From contig USBP01000010.1 of assembly GCA_900552985.1 (NCBI GenBank), forward strand, positions 1-16,383: 16,383 nt of DNA, given 5' to 3'. A program made the translations under genes and the position numbers. Numbering within the stretch: the first letter of the stretch is position 1; each line of letters begins with the position of its first letter. Origin of the DNA: an uncultured Oscillospiraceae bacterium. GTDB taxonomy: Bacteria; Bacillota; Clostridia; Oscillospirales; Acutalibacteraceae. Below are positions 1-7,203 of this stretch, piece by piece. The notes under the pieces are model-generated. The model saw nothing but the letters and a program-made list of their open reading frames with translations, searched no databases and was not told where the DNA came from.

Positions 1-1142
1 TTCAGGCTGGGGTTGAGCAAATGCCCCAGCGCGGAGATGAAACTGTTGATAAACGTGCAGAACAGCAGCAGCCAGATGATATGGGGCGAACCCGTCATAC
101 GCACAATGGGCAGCATCAAAAAGATAAAGACGATATTGAGCAGGTTGGTGAAAACCAGGATGCTTCGCTTGCCAAACCGGCGAATAAAATAAGGCGCGAT
201 CAGGTTCGGCCAGAAGGATGCGTTGCCGGCAATCGCAGTGATCAGGGAATACTGCGTTGGCGTGCATGCCTGCTGGTAGTTATACATCCAGCCGATGATA
301 TTGTTAAACGATGTCTCCAGAAAACCCAGCCAACCGGCAAGGGAAATAATCCAGAAATATTTATTCCGTGCGATTGCCCGGAACGCATCGGAGAATTTGA
401 CCTGAATGACGTGCGTTCTAGCTTGGACAATCTTCTCCTCGGTGTTGACATAAATCAGGATGGAGATCAGCAACCCGACCAGCAGCATGGGAGGATACAG
501 CACGCGGTAGACCCGCATATCATACAGCGTATTGTCGCCCGTAATGAGGCGCGCAGCAATCGGCAAAAAAATGCTGGCGATAGAAGGCGATAAATTCTCA
601 ACAACAGACTTGATGGAGCACACATCCGAGCGCTCCAGCGTGTTGGGAGAGAGCACGTTAATCAGGCTGTCATACGAGTCGCACATAAAATTGTAAAAAA
701 ACTGGAAGCCGATGTTAAAGAGCAAAACGACCACGCACTTCACCATCAGGCTCATCCGCTCGTAGGGCATCCAGATAAACCCGATGCCGAGCAGCACGGT
801 AGGGATGCCCATCGTGAGGATATAGGGGCGGTATTTTCCCTTCATGCTGCGCGTATTGTCGATCATCTTGGCGCGCAGGGCCGTCAGCGGGAAACCGGAC
901 AGTACGCTGAGCAGATAAATCACATACATCGGCCCGGGATCGATGCCAATGGTGTTGCCAATGAGCGTATTACCCACCGCCAGCACCATATTGGCGACGC
1001 AATAGGTGATGAATTTGATGCCGATTCCGCCAACGGAAAGTGAAAAAATCTCCTTATAGCTCATATACCTGCCCGCGGGCGGCCTTTTCCAATACCGGCG
1101 AACCGATCCCACCAATGATGATACGGCGTTTTTCACATTCAA
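1..1142 (-). CDS. GPH/MFS-type sugar transporter, partial (3' end beyond the left edge)
   Basis: An open frame runs from a start near 1142 off the left edge with no stop, giving about 380 visible residues. The translation is strongly hydrophobic, with roughly ten membrane segments of the usual twelve. Near the N-terminus it has GRYMSYKEIFSLSVGGIG, like the opening of glycoside-pentoside-hexuronide (MelB-like) transporters found beside Clostridia glycosidase genes. By family it should import a glycoside or oligosaccharide with a cation; the substrate cannot be read from sequence. The start chosen is TTG at 1142-1140, six bases after GGAGGA (within 1147-1157). GTG at 1136 is an alternative, and the first ATG (1064) is far from that ribosome binding site. 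The gene is divergent from an AraC regulator starting at about 1315, its likely controller. I could not find a convincing minus-strand promoter. The family call is confident and the start moderately so. Confidence 0.8.
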   Translation of the reverse strand, partial: MNVKNAVSSLVGSVRRYWKRPPAGRYMSYKEIFSLSVGGIGIKFITYCVANMVLAVGNTLIGNTIGIDPGPMYVIYLLSVLSGFPLTALRAKMIDNTRSMKGKYRPYILTMGIPTVLLGIGFIWMPYERMSLMVKCVVVLLFNIGFQFFYNFMCDSYDSLINVLSPNTLERSDVCSIKSVVENLSPSIASIFLPIAARLITGDNTLYDMRVYRVLYPPMLLVGLLISILIYVNTEEKIVQARTHVIQVKFSDAFRAIARNKYFWIISLAGWLGFLETSFNNIIGWMYNYQQACTPTQYSLITAIAGNASFWPNLIAPYFIRRFGKRSILVFTNLLNIVFIFLMLPIVRMTGSPHIIWLLLFCTFINSFISALGHLLNPSL

Positions 1143-1193
1143 AATGTTTCCTCCTCCTTCTGTACACTACCGGCCGCCTCCCGGCGGATAAAC

Positions 1194-1222
1194 TTGCACG
1201 GATAAGGCCCGTCCGGTATAAT
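1194..1222 (+). promoter_or_regulatory. Promoter of the AraC-family regulator gene
   Basis: TTGCAC (1194-1199), a 17-base spacer and a consensus TATAAT (1217-1222). Transcription would begin near 1229, leaving a leader of about 85 bases before the TTG start at 1315. The leader contains a small perfect stem-loop, CGCCGC (1270-1275) and GCGGCG (1281-1286) around five bases, followed by a run of seven G (1301-1307) that acts as the ribosome binding site. Confidence 0.7.
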
Positions 1223-1314
1223 AGTGATAAAAGCCCTTGCAAAACGGATACACAGTCCGCAAAAAAGCCCGCCGCTCTCTGCGGCGTCAAAGAACCCACA
1301 GGGGGGGATCCTAC

Positions 1315-2175
1315 TTGCCCGTTTTCCGTGAAGAAATGTATTTGTACGATCAGAATCAAAACAGCGGGCTGTTTCACCTATATGCCTTCGGAAAGCTGTA
1401 TCCCGACCCAGACTATATCATCTCCCGAAAGACAAATCCCGACACGATCATTGAATGCGTGCTGGACGGCGTCGGCTATATCGAATCCGGCGGCCTGGTA
1501 ACCACGGTCGAAAAAGGCGATTGCTATATCCTGAAAAGCGGGAAAGAACACACCTATTACTCCGACGAAAAAAATCCCTACACTAAAATTTGGGTCACTG
1601 TTTCCGGCAGCATCATTGACCAGTGGCTCGACCTGTACGAAATCAACACAACGCCTTTTGTGCGCCATCTGGACATTACGCCTTATTACCATCAAATTAA
1701 GCAGTTGGCGCTCGGTAGGCCAAACCTCGACCGGGAAAAGCGGCTAATGCTCCTGATCCACAACATCCTCTTTGAAATGGGCATGACAGCGCCTAAGGCC
1801 GGGAAACAGCAAAAAAGCGGGCGGCATTATATTAAGACAAATGATAACGCGATTCTGGATGTAAAAAAATATGTTGAGAAGCAATGCAATGAGCGACTGA
1901 CCATGAAGGAACTGTCTGTAAAATTCGGCATGTCGCCCAACACGATGCAGAAATTGTTTACCAGCAAATACGGTGTGTCGCCCAGCCGCTACCACATGCA
2001 GTGCAAGCTGAATTCCGCCGTCTATTTTCTGGAAAGCACGGATCTGAGCATGGACGCAATCAGTGAAACCATTGGATTTTATGACCGCAGCCATTTCCGG
2101 AAAGCCTTTGCAGAGCAATATGGGATGACGCCCAGCCAATACCGGAAGCAATTCCGCTCAAAAAAACAAAGTTAA
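1315..2175 (+). CDS. AraC-family transcriptional regulator (cupin-like sensor plus C-terminal double HTH)
   Basis: A DNA-binding regulator of about 286 residues. Residues ~20-85 form a beta-rich cupin-like sensor (GVGYIESGG, then KGDCYILKSGKEHTYYSD), typical of AraC proteins that sense sugars. The C-terminal ~100 residues carry the two helix-turn-helix units: LTMKELSVKFGMSPNTMQKLF, with the second unit ending in the signature region IGFYDRSHFRKAF and GMTPSQYR. The start chosen is TTG at 1315, seven bases after the G7 run at 1301-1307. ATG 1336 is an alternative. An in-frame ATG at 1237 would add 26 basic, low-complexity residues and has no ribosome binding site. The gene is divergent from the GPH transporter and convergent with the GH30 gene, so it probably regulates one or both. 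Its TAA overlaps the GH30 stop. Confidence 0.88.
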   Translation: MPVFREEMYLYDQNQNSGLFHLYAFGKLYPDPDYIISRKTNPDTIIECVLDGVGYIESGGLVTTVEKGDCYILKSGKEHTYYSDEKNPYTKIWVTVSGSIIDQWLDLYEINTTPFVRHLDITPYYHQIKQLALGRPNLDREKRLMLLIHNILFEMGMTAPKAGKQQKSGRHYIKTNDNAILDVKKYVEKQCNERLTMKELSVKFGMSPNTMQKLFTSKYGVSPSRYHMQCKLNSAVYFLESTDLSMDAISETIGFYDRSHFRKAFAEQYGMTPSQYRKQFRSKKQS

Positions 2176-3554
2176 AAAAGAATCGTATTCACAGACCGGG
2201 CGGCGATGGGAATTTCCCCGCCGCTTTTCAACTCCTCCGGCACAAGATCCCGCGTTTCATCCGTCACGACCAGCGAGACCGTTCCCCGAGAACACGGCTC
2301 CACAGAAACCGCCTTTGCCTGATCAGTGGGATTGATTACAAGCAGTACCGTCTGCTCGCCCTGTACAAAAGCCAGAAGGCGGAGCTCCTGATCCTGTGAC
2401 CAGGCGGCAATACGCCGCGCACCCGGCTGGATGTAGCGTGAAAAATTGCCGGTAGCATACAGCCGTTTGGTAGGTGCGAAGGTCTGCTCCTCCAGATCGA
2501 TATAAATCAGCCCGTCGCAAAAATCTACCTCAGAGACTGCAATCCAATGCTGCCATGAGGTCACGTTCAATAGGGTCAAATCCTCATACATCGTCTGCGC
2601 CATCACAAGGGCGGAATCCATCCCGTAATCCCGGCCGCCCTTCATATGCGTCCATTCGCTCATTCTAACCGGCACATCGGGATAATGCCCGTCCATCCAC
2701 CGGCGAAACCGCTTGAGAAACGCTTGGCGGTCGTTGAGAAATGGAAGCGGTGCGGGGTGGCAATAGGAGTGTACATCCAAGGCATCCAAATGCCTGCGAA
2801 TCTGCGGATCGCCCAGCAGCCGCCGCGTATAGGTTTTGTTAAACCATCGGATATCGCCTACCTCAGCTCCGGCCAAGCGGACATTTTGCAGCGCCCTCCG
2901 CTGCTCCAGCTTTTCGGCAAACACCTGAAACAATCTCTTCACACTGGCCGGGCGGTAATGGCAACCCTCCTGCCCTCCATTCCAGACCCAAAGCGGCTCA
3001 TTGACCGGCGAGAGATATTTGACCGGCAACCCTTCCTGCACAAAATGCTCCGTTACATCCAGGCAATAGTCCGCAAACGCCTCGTAGTTTTGACGGCTCA
3101 AATTTTCATGCAGGCTCTCGATTACCTCCACATGCGTTTTCCCGTTTTTCGTTATCCGTTCCGGCGGAGAATTGACAAACAGCACAAGCTCCCGCGCCCC
3201 GTCGCGCACAGCTTGTTTCATCATATAAACAGCGTTTGCATCCCGGCTCCAATCGTATTTGCCGGGTCCGGCGTCAAAGCTCTCCGTCCTGCGCGCAGGC
3301 TGTGAGAAGCGCCCTTTCCCGGAATGCCTGGAACCACCTCCGATGTTGTAGCGGTAAATTTGCAGACCGATCCCCTTCTCCCGGCTGTAAAGCAGCTCAG
3401 AGATCCTGTCGCGGACCGGCTTCCCGCTGTCTGGATCGATATGCTTCCATCCGCCTACAATCTGTGCCCACCAAGCGCCGCTTGCGCCAAAACCCTCCAT
3501 CGCCTGAAATTGCCGGCTTGGATCCACGTGAATTTGCAATGCCAAACCTCCCAT
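2172..3554 (-). CDS. GH30-family glycoside hydrolase, cytoplasmic
   Basis: A 460-residue (beta/alpha)8 retaining glycosidase of clan GH-A with a small C-terminal beta domain, best matching GH30. The N-terminus has QAMEGFGASGAWW. The acid/base Glu is E186 in LSPVNEPLWVWNGGQEG, and the nucleophile is E300 in VRMSEW. Residues ~385-460 look like the beta-sandwich common in GH30. NEPxW with a following QEG resembles endo-beta-1,6-galactanase-type members, but the substrate (beta-1,6-galactan, xylan or glucan) is my inference. There is no signal peptide, so it should act in the cytoplasm on imported oligosaccharides, consistent with the nearby GPH transporter. ATG 3554 has poor ribosome binding site spacing (AAAGGAG lies 18 bases away). 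TTG at 3539, seven bases after GGGAGG, may be the true start. The gene converges with the AraC gene and shares a TTAA stop with it. Confidence 0.85.
   Translation of the reverse strand: MGGLALQIHVDPSRQFQAMEGFGASGAWWAQIVGGWKHIDPDSGKPVRDRISELLYSREKGIGLQIYRYNIGGGSRHSGKGRFSQPARRTESFDAGPGKYDWSRDANAVYMMKQAVRDGARELVLFVNSPPERITKNGKTHVEVIESLHENLSRQNYEAFADYCLDVTEHFVQEGLPVKYLSPVNEPLWVWNGGQEGCHYRPASVKRLFQVFAEKLEQRRALQNVRLAGAEVGDIRWFNKTYTRRLLGDPQIRRHLDALDVHSYCHPAPLPFLNDRQAFLKRFRRWMDGHYPDVPVRMSEWTHMKGGRDYGMDSALVMAQTMYEDLTLLNVTSWQHWIAVSEVDFCDGLIYIDLEEQTFAPTKRLYATGNFSRYIQPGARRIAAWSQDQELRLLAFVQGEQTVLLVINPTDQAKAVSVEPCSRGTVSLVVTDETRDLVPEELKSGGEIPIAARSVNTILF
2200..2228 (+). terminator. Probable intrinsic terminator of the AraC gene, inside the GH30 coding end
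   Basis: On the plus strand GCGGCG (2200-2205) pairs with CGCCGC (2219-2224). After a two-base AT bulge the stem continues with GGG (2208-2210) against CCC (2216-2218) around an AATTT loop, and TTTT follows at 2225-2228. It lies 25 bases past the AraC stop but within the last codons of the opposing GH30 gene. The T-tract is short, so efficiency is uncertain. Confidence 0.5.
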
Positions 3555-3604
3555 CCCTATTGAAACGGCTTGCTCCTTTCGTCTACTTCCACAAATTTCT
3601 AAGC

Positions 3605-3630
3605 ATAATTCTCATTATTAATAGAATTAT
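3605..3630. promoter_or_regulatory. Inverted repeat overlapping the GH30 -10 box (candidate operator)
   Basis: ATAATTCT (3605-3612) and AGAATTAT (3623-3630) are perfect 8-base arms around 10 bases. The right arm covers most of the GH30 -10 element, so a bound protein would block or modulate transcription. The cognate regulator is unknown; the AraC protein is one possibility. Confidence 0.4.
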
Positions 3631-3634
3631 AGCA
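3626..3634 (-). promoter_or_regulatory. Extended -10 promoter of the GH30 gene
   Basis: On the minus strand TGCTATAAT is a consensus extended -10 element. The -35 at the expected distance (CTGTTT, 3649-3654) is weak, as is usual for extended -10 promoters. It sits about 70 bases upstream of the GH30 start. Confidence 0.6.
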
Positions 3635-3667
3635 CATCCATCGCAGAGAAACAGGTATAAATTTATG

Positions 3668-3709
3668 AAAAGAGAGTAAAAAATCATTTGCTTTTTTACT
3701 CTCTTTTTT
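3668..3709. repeat. Perfect 16-bp AT-rich inverted repeat, terminator-like on both strands
   Basis: The arm AAAAGAGAGTAAAAAA (3668-3683) is perfectly complementary to 3692-3707, with an 8-base loop TCATTTGC, and T's continue to 3709. It has the A-run, stem, T-run form of a bidirectional terminator. It lies between two divergent promoters (GH30 and GntR) where no gene ends. It may insulate the two units or be a relic. Confidence 0.6.
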
Positions 3710-3743
3710 AGAAACAAAAAGGATTCTGCTTTTCCCGTAAAAA

Positions 3744-3761
3744 GCTACTGCGTACAGTAGC
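3744..3761. promoter_or_regulatory. Inverted repeat just upstream of the GntR gene -35 (candidate operator)
   Basis: GCTACTG (3744-3750) and CAGTAGC (3755-3761) are perfect arms around CGTA, ending 11 bases before the -35 hexamer. The position suits an activator or repressor site. Binding protein unknown. Confidence 0.4.
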
Positions 3762-3772
3762 AAAATTGCCGC

Positions 3773-3801
3773 TTGACTTTTTGTATTGTTTGTATTATTA
3801 T
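3773..3801 (+). promoter_or_regulatory. Promoter of the GntR-DUF5808 operon
   Basis: TTGACT (3773-3778), 17 bases, then TATTAT (3796-3801). The -10 falls inside a long palindrome (3789-3813), as expected for a repressed, autoregulated promoter. Confidence 0.65.
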
Positions 3802-3813
3802 ATATAATACAAA
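3789..3813. promoter_or_regulatory. 25-bp palindromic operator over the -10 region, probably bound by the adjacent GntR/YtrA protein
   Basis: TTTGTATTAT (3789-3798) and ATAATACAAA (3804-3813) are perfect 10-base arms around TATAT. It covers the -10 and transcription start and ends two bases before the GAGGTG ribosome binding site. YtrA-type GntR regulators are typically autoregulated through palindromes at their own promoters, so autorepression is a reasonable inference. Confidence 0.65.
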
Positions 3814-3829
3814 AGAGGTGATTTTATCT

Positions 3830-4228
3830 ATGATTTTACGCATCGACATGGCGAGTGAAACACCAATCTATGTCCAGCTGCGCAACCAGATCGTCCTCGG
3901 CATCGGCCGCGGAGAACTGCAGCTCGGCGAAGGGCTTCCCACTGTCCGTCAGCTCGCACAGGATATCGGGGTCAATACCATGACAGTCAATAAAGCCTAC
4001 ACCGCGCTTAAAAACGAAGGCTATATTGAAATCGACCGCCGCCATGGCGCACGGGTCAGCCCATCCGTCCGGCTCAGTGGTGAATTTCGGGAAAAGCTGG
4101 AGGGAGAGCTTGCGCTTCTGATCGCTGAATCCGGCTTGGCCGGGATGGAAAAGCAGGATTTTCTCTCGCTCTGCGGCAGCCTTTTTGACCAGATGGGCGG
4201 CCTTCCAACGGCCGCTTTGGAACGATGA
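3830..4228 (+). CDS. GntR-family (YtrA subfamily) transcriptional regulator
   Basis: A 132-residue winged-helix regulator. The N-terminal part is a GntR HTH (ETPIYVQLRNQIVLGI, then LPTVRQLAQDIGVNTMTVNK, wing IEIDRRHGARVS, about residues 10-77). The remaining ~55 residues form a short helical tail, the hallmark of the small YtrA subfamily, which usually controls adjacent transporter or membrane-protein genes. Start ATG 3830 follows GAGGTG (3815-3820) by nine bases. An in-frame ATG at 3773 would lie within the promoter and is rejected. The gene is first of a two-gene operon, with 43 bases to the membrane-protein gene. A perfect palindrome over its promoter suggests autoregulation. The inducing signal is unknown; YtrA relatives often respond to envelope stress or antibiotics. 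Confidence 0.92.
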   Translation: MILRIDMASETPIYVQLRNQIVLGIGRGELQLGEGLPTVRQLAQDIGVNTMTVNKAYTALKNEGYIEIDRRHGARVSPSVRLSGEFREKLEGELALLIAESGLAGMEKQDFLSLCGSLFDQMGGLPTAALER

Positions 4229-4271
4229 ACAGCATTCCAGAACCATCATTGCGGATAGGAGATGCCATTCT

Positions 4272-5651
4272 ATGATCGAATTCTCTGTTTGCCTGCTCTT
4301 GACTGTTATCTTCTGCATTCTGGCATTTGTGCAGTCCAGGCCCAACACAAATGTTTTGCTGGGCGTAACGCTCCCGCTCGACCACATCGAAGCGCCGCCT
4401 GTGTTGGCCGTCCTCAGGAAATACCGCCGCAATATGCTGCTGTTTGCCTGCGCCGCCCTGGCAGCCGCTCTCCCGCTCTTGCTTCTGCCTGCATACATTT
4501 CCATGCAATTCGGCTACATGGCCGTTTGGATTGCCGGCGCTATCCTTGCCTACAGCAAAATTTCCACCGCCCGGATGCGGGAGCTCTATGCCATTAAGCA
4601 GAAAAACGAGTGGTTTGTAGGCGGTGTGCACACGATCCATATCGATACAGCAGTCAGCCGGGAAAAGGAGCACATGCCCATCTCCGCTTACTGGCTTCTC
4701 CCCTCCTTCCTAATGGCGGCGGCGGGCATTCTCTATTCACTGTTGAGCAAAAACGTATCGCTTCCGGCCTGGGCGCCGCTGATGTTGTTTATTTTCCCGC
4801 TCCTCGGCCTTGTGCTGTACCGGGTCTACCTCACATACCCCACAACCGCCCTGTGTGAATCCAGTGAGATCAACCTGGCCTATAACCGCGTCTGGCGCAG
4901 GCGCTGGTCCATTTGCTGCGCAATCATTGGCAACGGCGGTGCGGCGCTGGAGCTGGTGGCTTTTTGGGTGCTTTACAAAAAGCCCGCTTCTGCGGCCCTG
5001 CCCGTCTCCCTGCTGACGGCTGCAACGGTGCTTCTGGTATTCGGCGCCACCCTCTTCACGCATCAAAGCGTGCGGGAGGCTCAAAAGCGCCTGCTGGAAG
5101 CAGCCGATCATCCCATCCTCGTGGATGACGACGTCTATTGGCAAAGCGGGGCCTACAATAATCCGGACGACCCTCGCCTGATGGTGGAAAAGCGCTTTGA
5201 GGCCGGCATGACGCTCAACCTCGGCAACCCCGGAGGACGCCTGCTTGCCCTATGCGGCGGTATCCTGATAGGCGGCCTGATGATCGGCCTGTTTCTGCTC
5301 TTTCTGGCTTTTGACCTTGCCACCTTTGCGCCGGTCGTGGAAAACGGCGAGGTTACGATCAAAGCGCCGCTTTACAGCACGCAGTTCCGCCTGGAGGAAA
5401 TCGAATCTGTTACGCCAGTGCAATCCCTCCCCGATGGCACGCGCACAAACGGCTTGGGCGGCAGCCAATACAGCGTAGGGCACTTCTCCCTGAGCGGATA
5501 CGGCGACTGCATGCTTTTTGTCTATCATCATACGCCTCCCTACCTCGTGATCCGATTAAAAGACCGAACGGTCATCCTAAACGGCCAGACGCCGGAGGAA
5601 ACGCGCCAGTATCAAAGCATCCTGCAACCAATACAAGCATCCCAAAAATAA
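4272..5651 (+). CDS. Multi-pass membrane protein, DUF1648/DUF5808-like
   Basis: A 459-residue integral membrane protein of unknown function. Hydrophobic segments are near residues 4-20, 54-75, 80-95, 137-158, 167-187, 213-235, 242-262 and 322-349. Between the last two pairs is a cytoplasmic-looking stretch with DDDVYWQSGAYNNPDDPR and VEKRFEAGMTLNLGNPGG, which matches my memory of the DUF5808 pattern. The C-terminal ~100 residues are beta-rich (GEVTIKAPLYSTQFRLEEI, then LVIRLKDRTVILNG), resembling a bacterial PH-like domain. Start ATG 4272 follows AGGAG (4257-4261) by ten bases. Such proteins often follow a small GntR regulator, so the pair is probably one regulatory unit, perhaps in envelope homeostasis. 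That role is inference. A strong terminator follows. Confidence 0.82.
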   Translation: MIEFSVCLLLTVIFCILAFVQSRPNTNVLLGVTLPLDHIEAPPVLAVLRKYRRNMLLFACAALAAALPLLLLPAYISMQFGYMAVWIAGAILAYSKISTARMRELYAIKQKNEWFVGGVHTIHIDTAVSREKEHMPISAYWLLPSFLMAAAGILYSLLSKNVSLPAWAPLMLFIFPLLGLVLYRVYLTYPTTALCESSEINLAYNRVWRRRWSICCAIIGNGGAALELVAFWVLYKKPASAALPVSLLTAATVLLVFGATLFTHQSVREAQKRLLEAADHPILVDDDVYWQSGAYNNPDDPRLMVEKRFEAGMTLNLGNPGGRLLALCGGILIGGLMIGLFLLFLAFDLATFAPVVENGEVTIKAPLYSTQFRLEEIESVTPVQSLPDGTRTNGLGGSQYSVGHFSLSGYGDCMLFVYHHTPPYLVIRLKDRTVILNGQTPEETRQYQSILQPIQASQK

Positions 5652-5656
5652 AAGAC

Positions 5657-5690
5657 AAAACGCTGCGGTGCGGCCGCAGCGGTTTTTGCT
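5657..5690. terminator. Bidirectional intrinsic terminator between the membrane-protein and fucosidase genes
   Basis: CGCTGCGG (5661-5668) and CCGCAGCG (5674-5681) form a perfect 8-bp GC stem with a 5-base loop. GTTTTTGCTTGTTT follows on the plus strand and TTTTGTCTTTTATTTTT on the minus strand, so it can end both converging transcripts. Confidence 0.85.
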
Positions 5691-5724
5691 TGTTTCGTCT
5701 ATGTATGTGAGCTTCAGGGGCAGG

Positions 5725-7203
5725 TTAATCAATCCGAAGCTTAAAGCAGAGCGGCATTTCAGAGGCCTCCCGCGAATCCACCCGCAGCTCCAGGTAAGCG
5801 TCTGTCTGCGTGTAATCCACCTTGCACAGCTGCCCCAGCAGGGAAACGCCCTGTATGGCATAATTCAGCGCATCGTCCCTGGCTCCCAGCGCCTTAATGC
5901 GGTAAACGTTTTTGGCATACGGCTTCATGGCGAACACATAGAGCGTGCCTGGGCGGTAGGTAAAGCGGAAATCTTTTTTGGTAAACGAAAATTTTTCCCT
6001 GAAAGAGCCGCCGCTGTTGGAGGGCCCCTCGCCAAAAATCCGATAGGGCTTGGTGCCGTAAATCGCCTCGCCATTCACCTTTAGCCAGCGGCCAATGGCG
6101 CGCAGCACAGCAGTCTCCTGCGGGCAAATTGTGCCGTCGGCCTTCGGGCCGACATTCAGCATCAGGCAGCCGTTTTTGCTGACCACATCAATGAGGTTGC
6201 ACACCAGCTCATAGGGCGTTTTAAAATCATTGCCCTCTGTGTAGCCCCAGGAATTTTTCGCAATAGCGGTATCATTCTGCCACGGGCGGGGATGGATCGC
6301 GGAGAGTTGCCCACGCTCAATATCCAACACAGCGCATTCATACATAATGCCATCCCACTTGTAAAAAACACAAACTTCCATCCCCCATTCGCGGGAGCGA
6401 TTATAATAATACGCCAAAAACTTTTTCATGTAGGGACGAAAAGCGTGCTGCCGCACCCACCAGTCAAAATAGACCGTATAAGGGCGGTTGACGTCAACCA
6501 GTTCGCAGGTGGAGGCCAGCCAATCCTCCAGCCACTCCTTCGTGGGAACAAGGGAGCCCTCCGGCCGCCGGCTGGGGTCGCCCTTCTCCTTGGCCACGGC
6601 CGGGCCGTAAAACTCGCGGTAGGCCTCATCCTGCACATCGCTGCCCGGGATATCGCGCCCGCCGTTCATAAACCAATAATGCTCCGCACGATGGCTGGAG
6701 GAGCAGTATTTGATGCCGCGCTGCTCGAGCTCCTGCCTGAGCTCGCCATAGATGTCGCGCTTAGGCCCCATTTGGGCTGCGTTCCACTCGCACAGCCTGC
6801 TCGGATACATTTTAAAGCCGTCGTGATGCTCGCCGACCGGCGTGACATACCGGGCCCCGCTCTCCGCAAAGAGCTCCGCCCATGCCTTGGGGTCGTATTT
6901 CTCCGCCCTGAATTGCGGAATAAAATCCTTGTAACCGAAATCCGCCCTATAGGTTTTTAAATGATGCAGGTAGGGCATGCTGCCCTTCAAATACATCTCG
7001 CGGGAATACCATTCGTTCTTATACGCGGGCACGGAATAGACCCCCCAATGGACGAACAGGCCAAATTTCGCCTGCGCATACCATTCGGGGATTCCATAGT
7101 GGGAAAGGCTCTCCCAATCATCCCTGAAAGGGCCGCGCGCAATCACCTCGTCGATGGTCCTCAGATATTCCTGCACTTTTTCTGGGTTGCTCAAATGGTT
7201 CAC
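5725..7203 (-). CDS. GH29 alpha-L-fucosidase, cytoplasmic
   Basis: A 492-residue retaining fucosidase that releases L-fucose from oligosaccharides. Family marks in order: W41 and KFGLFVHWGVYS (46-57), GARYV then EHHDGFKMYPS (116-135), and VYFDWW with the probable nucleophile D247. The C-terminal part has NGCLMLNVGPKADGTI (344-359), GxWLKVNGEAIYGTKPYRIF (371-390) and a beta-sandwich to the end. Its length is normal for bacterial GH29. There is no signal peptide, so substrates must be imported. The GTG start at 7203 lies one base after AAAAGGAGC, which is too close. TTG at 7194 (Leu4) has a 10-base spacing and is the likelier start. It has its own promoter and shares a bidirectional terminator at its 3' end. 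It fits a host-glycan role with the nan genes, although it is not in their operon. Confidence 0.93.
   Translation of the reverse strand: MNHLSNPEKVQEYLRTIDEVIARGPFRDDWESLSHYGIPEWYAQAKFGLFVHWGVYSVPAYKNEWYSREMYLKGSMPYLHHLKTYRADFGYKDFIPQFRAEKYDPKAWAELFAESGARYVTPVGEHHDGFKMYPSRLCEWNAAQMGPKRDIYGELRQELEQRGIKYCSSSHRAEHYWFMNGGRDIPGSDVQDEAYREFYGPAVAKEKGDPSRRPEGSLVPTKEWLEDWLASTCELVDVNRPYTVYFDWWVRQHAFRPYMKKFLAYYYNRSREWGMEVCVFYKWDGIMYECAVLDIERGQLSAIHPRPWQNDTAIAKNSWGYTEGNDFKTPYELVCNLIDVVSKNGCLMLNVGPKADGTICPQETAVLRAIGRWLKVNGEAIYGTKPYRIFGEGPSNSGGSFREKFSFTKKDFRFTYRPGTLYVFAMKPYAKNVYRIKALGARDDALNYAIQGVSLLGQLCKVDYTQTDAYLELRVDSREASEMPLCFKLRID

Noticed and set aside
21..593. 190-codon plus-strand frame at the left edge
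   Set aside because: Antisense to the transporter, whose translation gives continuous membrane segments; this frame is Gln/Asp-rich and featureless.
1237..1314. N-terminal extension of the AraC protein from ATG 1237
   Set aside because: Low-complexity basic residues, no ribosome binding site, and the frame starts too close to the promoter; TTG 1315 has a strong G-rich site.
6292..6960. Open frame of 222 codons antisense to the fucosidase gene
   Set aside because: Overlaps the conserved GH29 core on the other strand and shows no ribosome binding site or recognisable domain.
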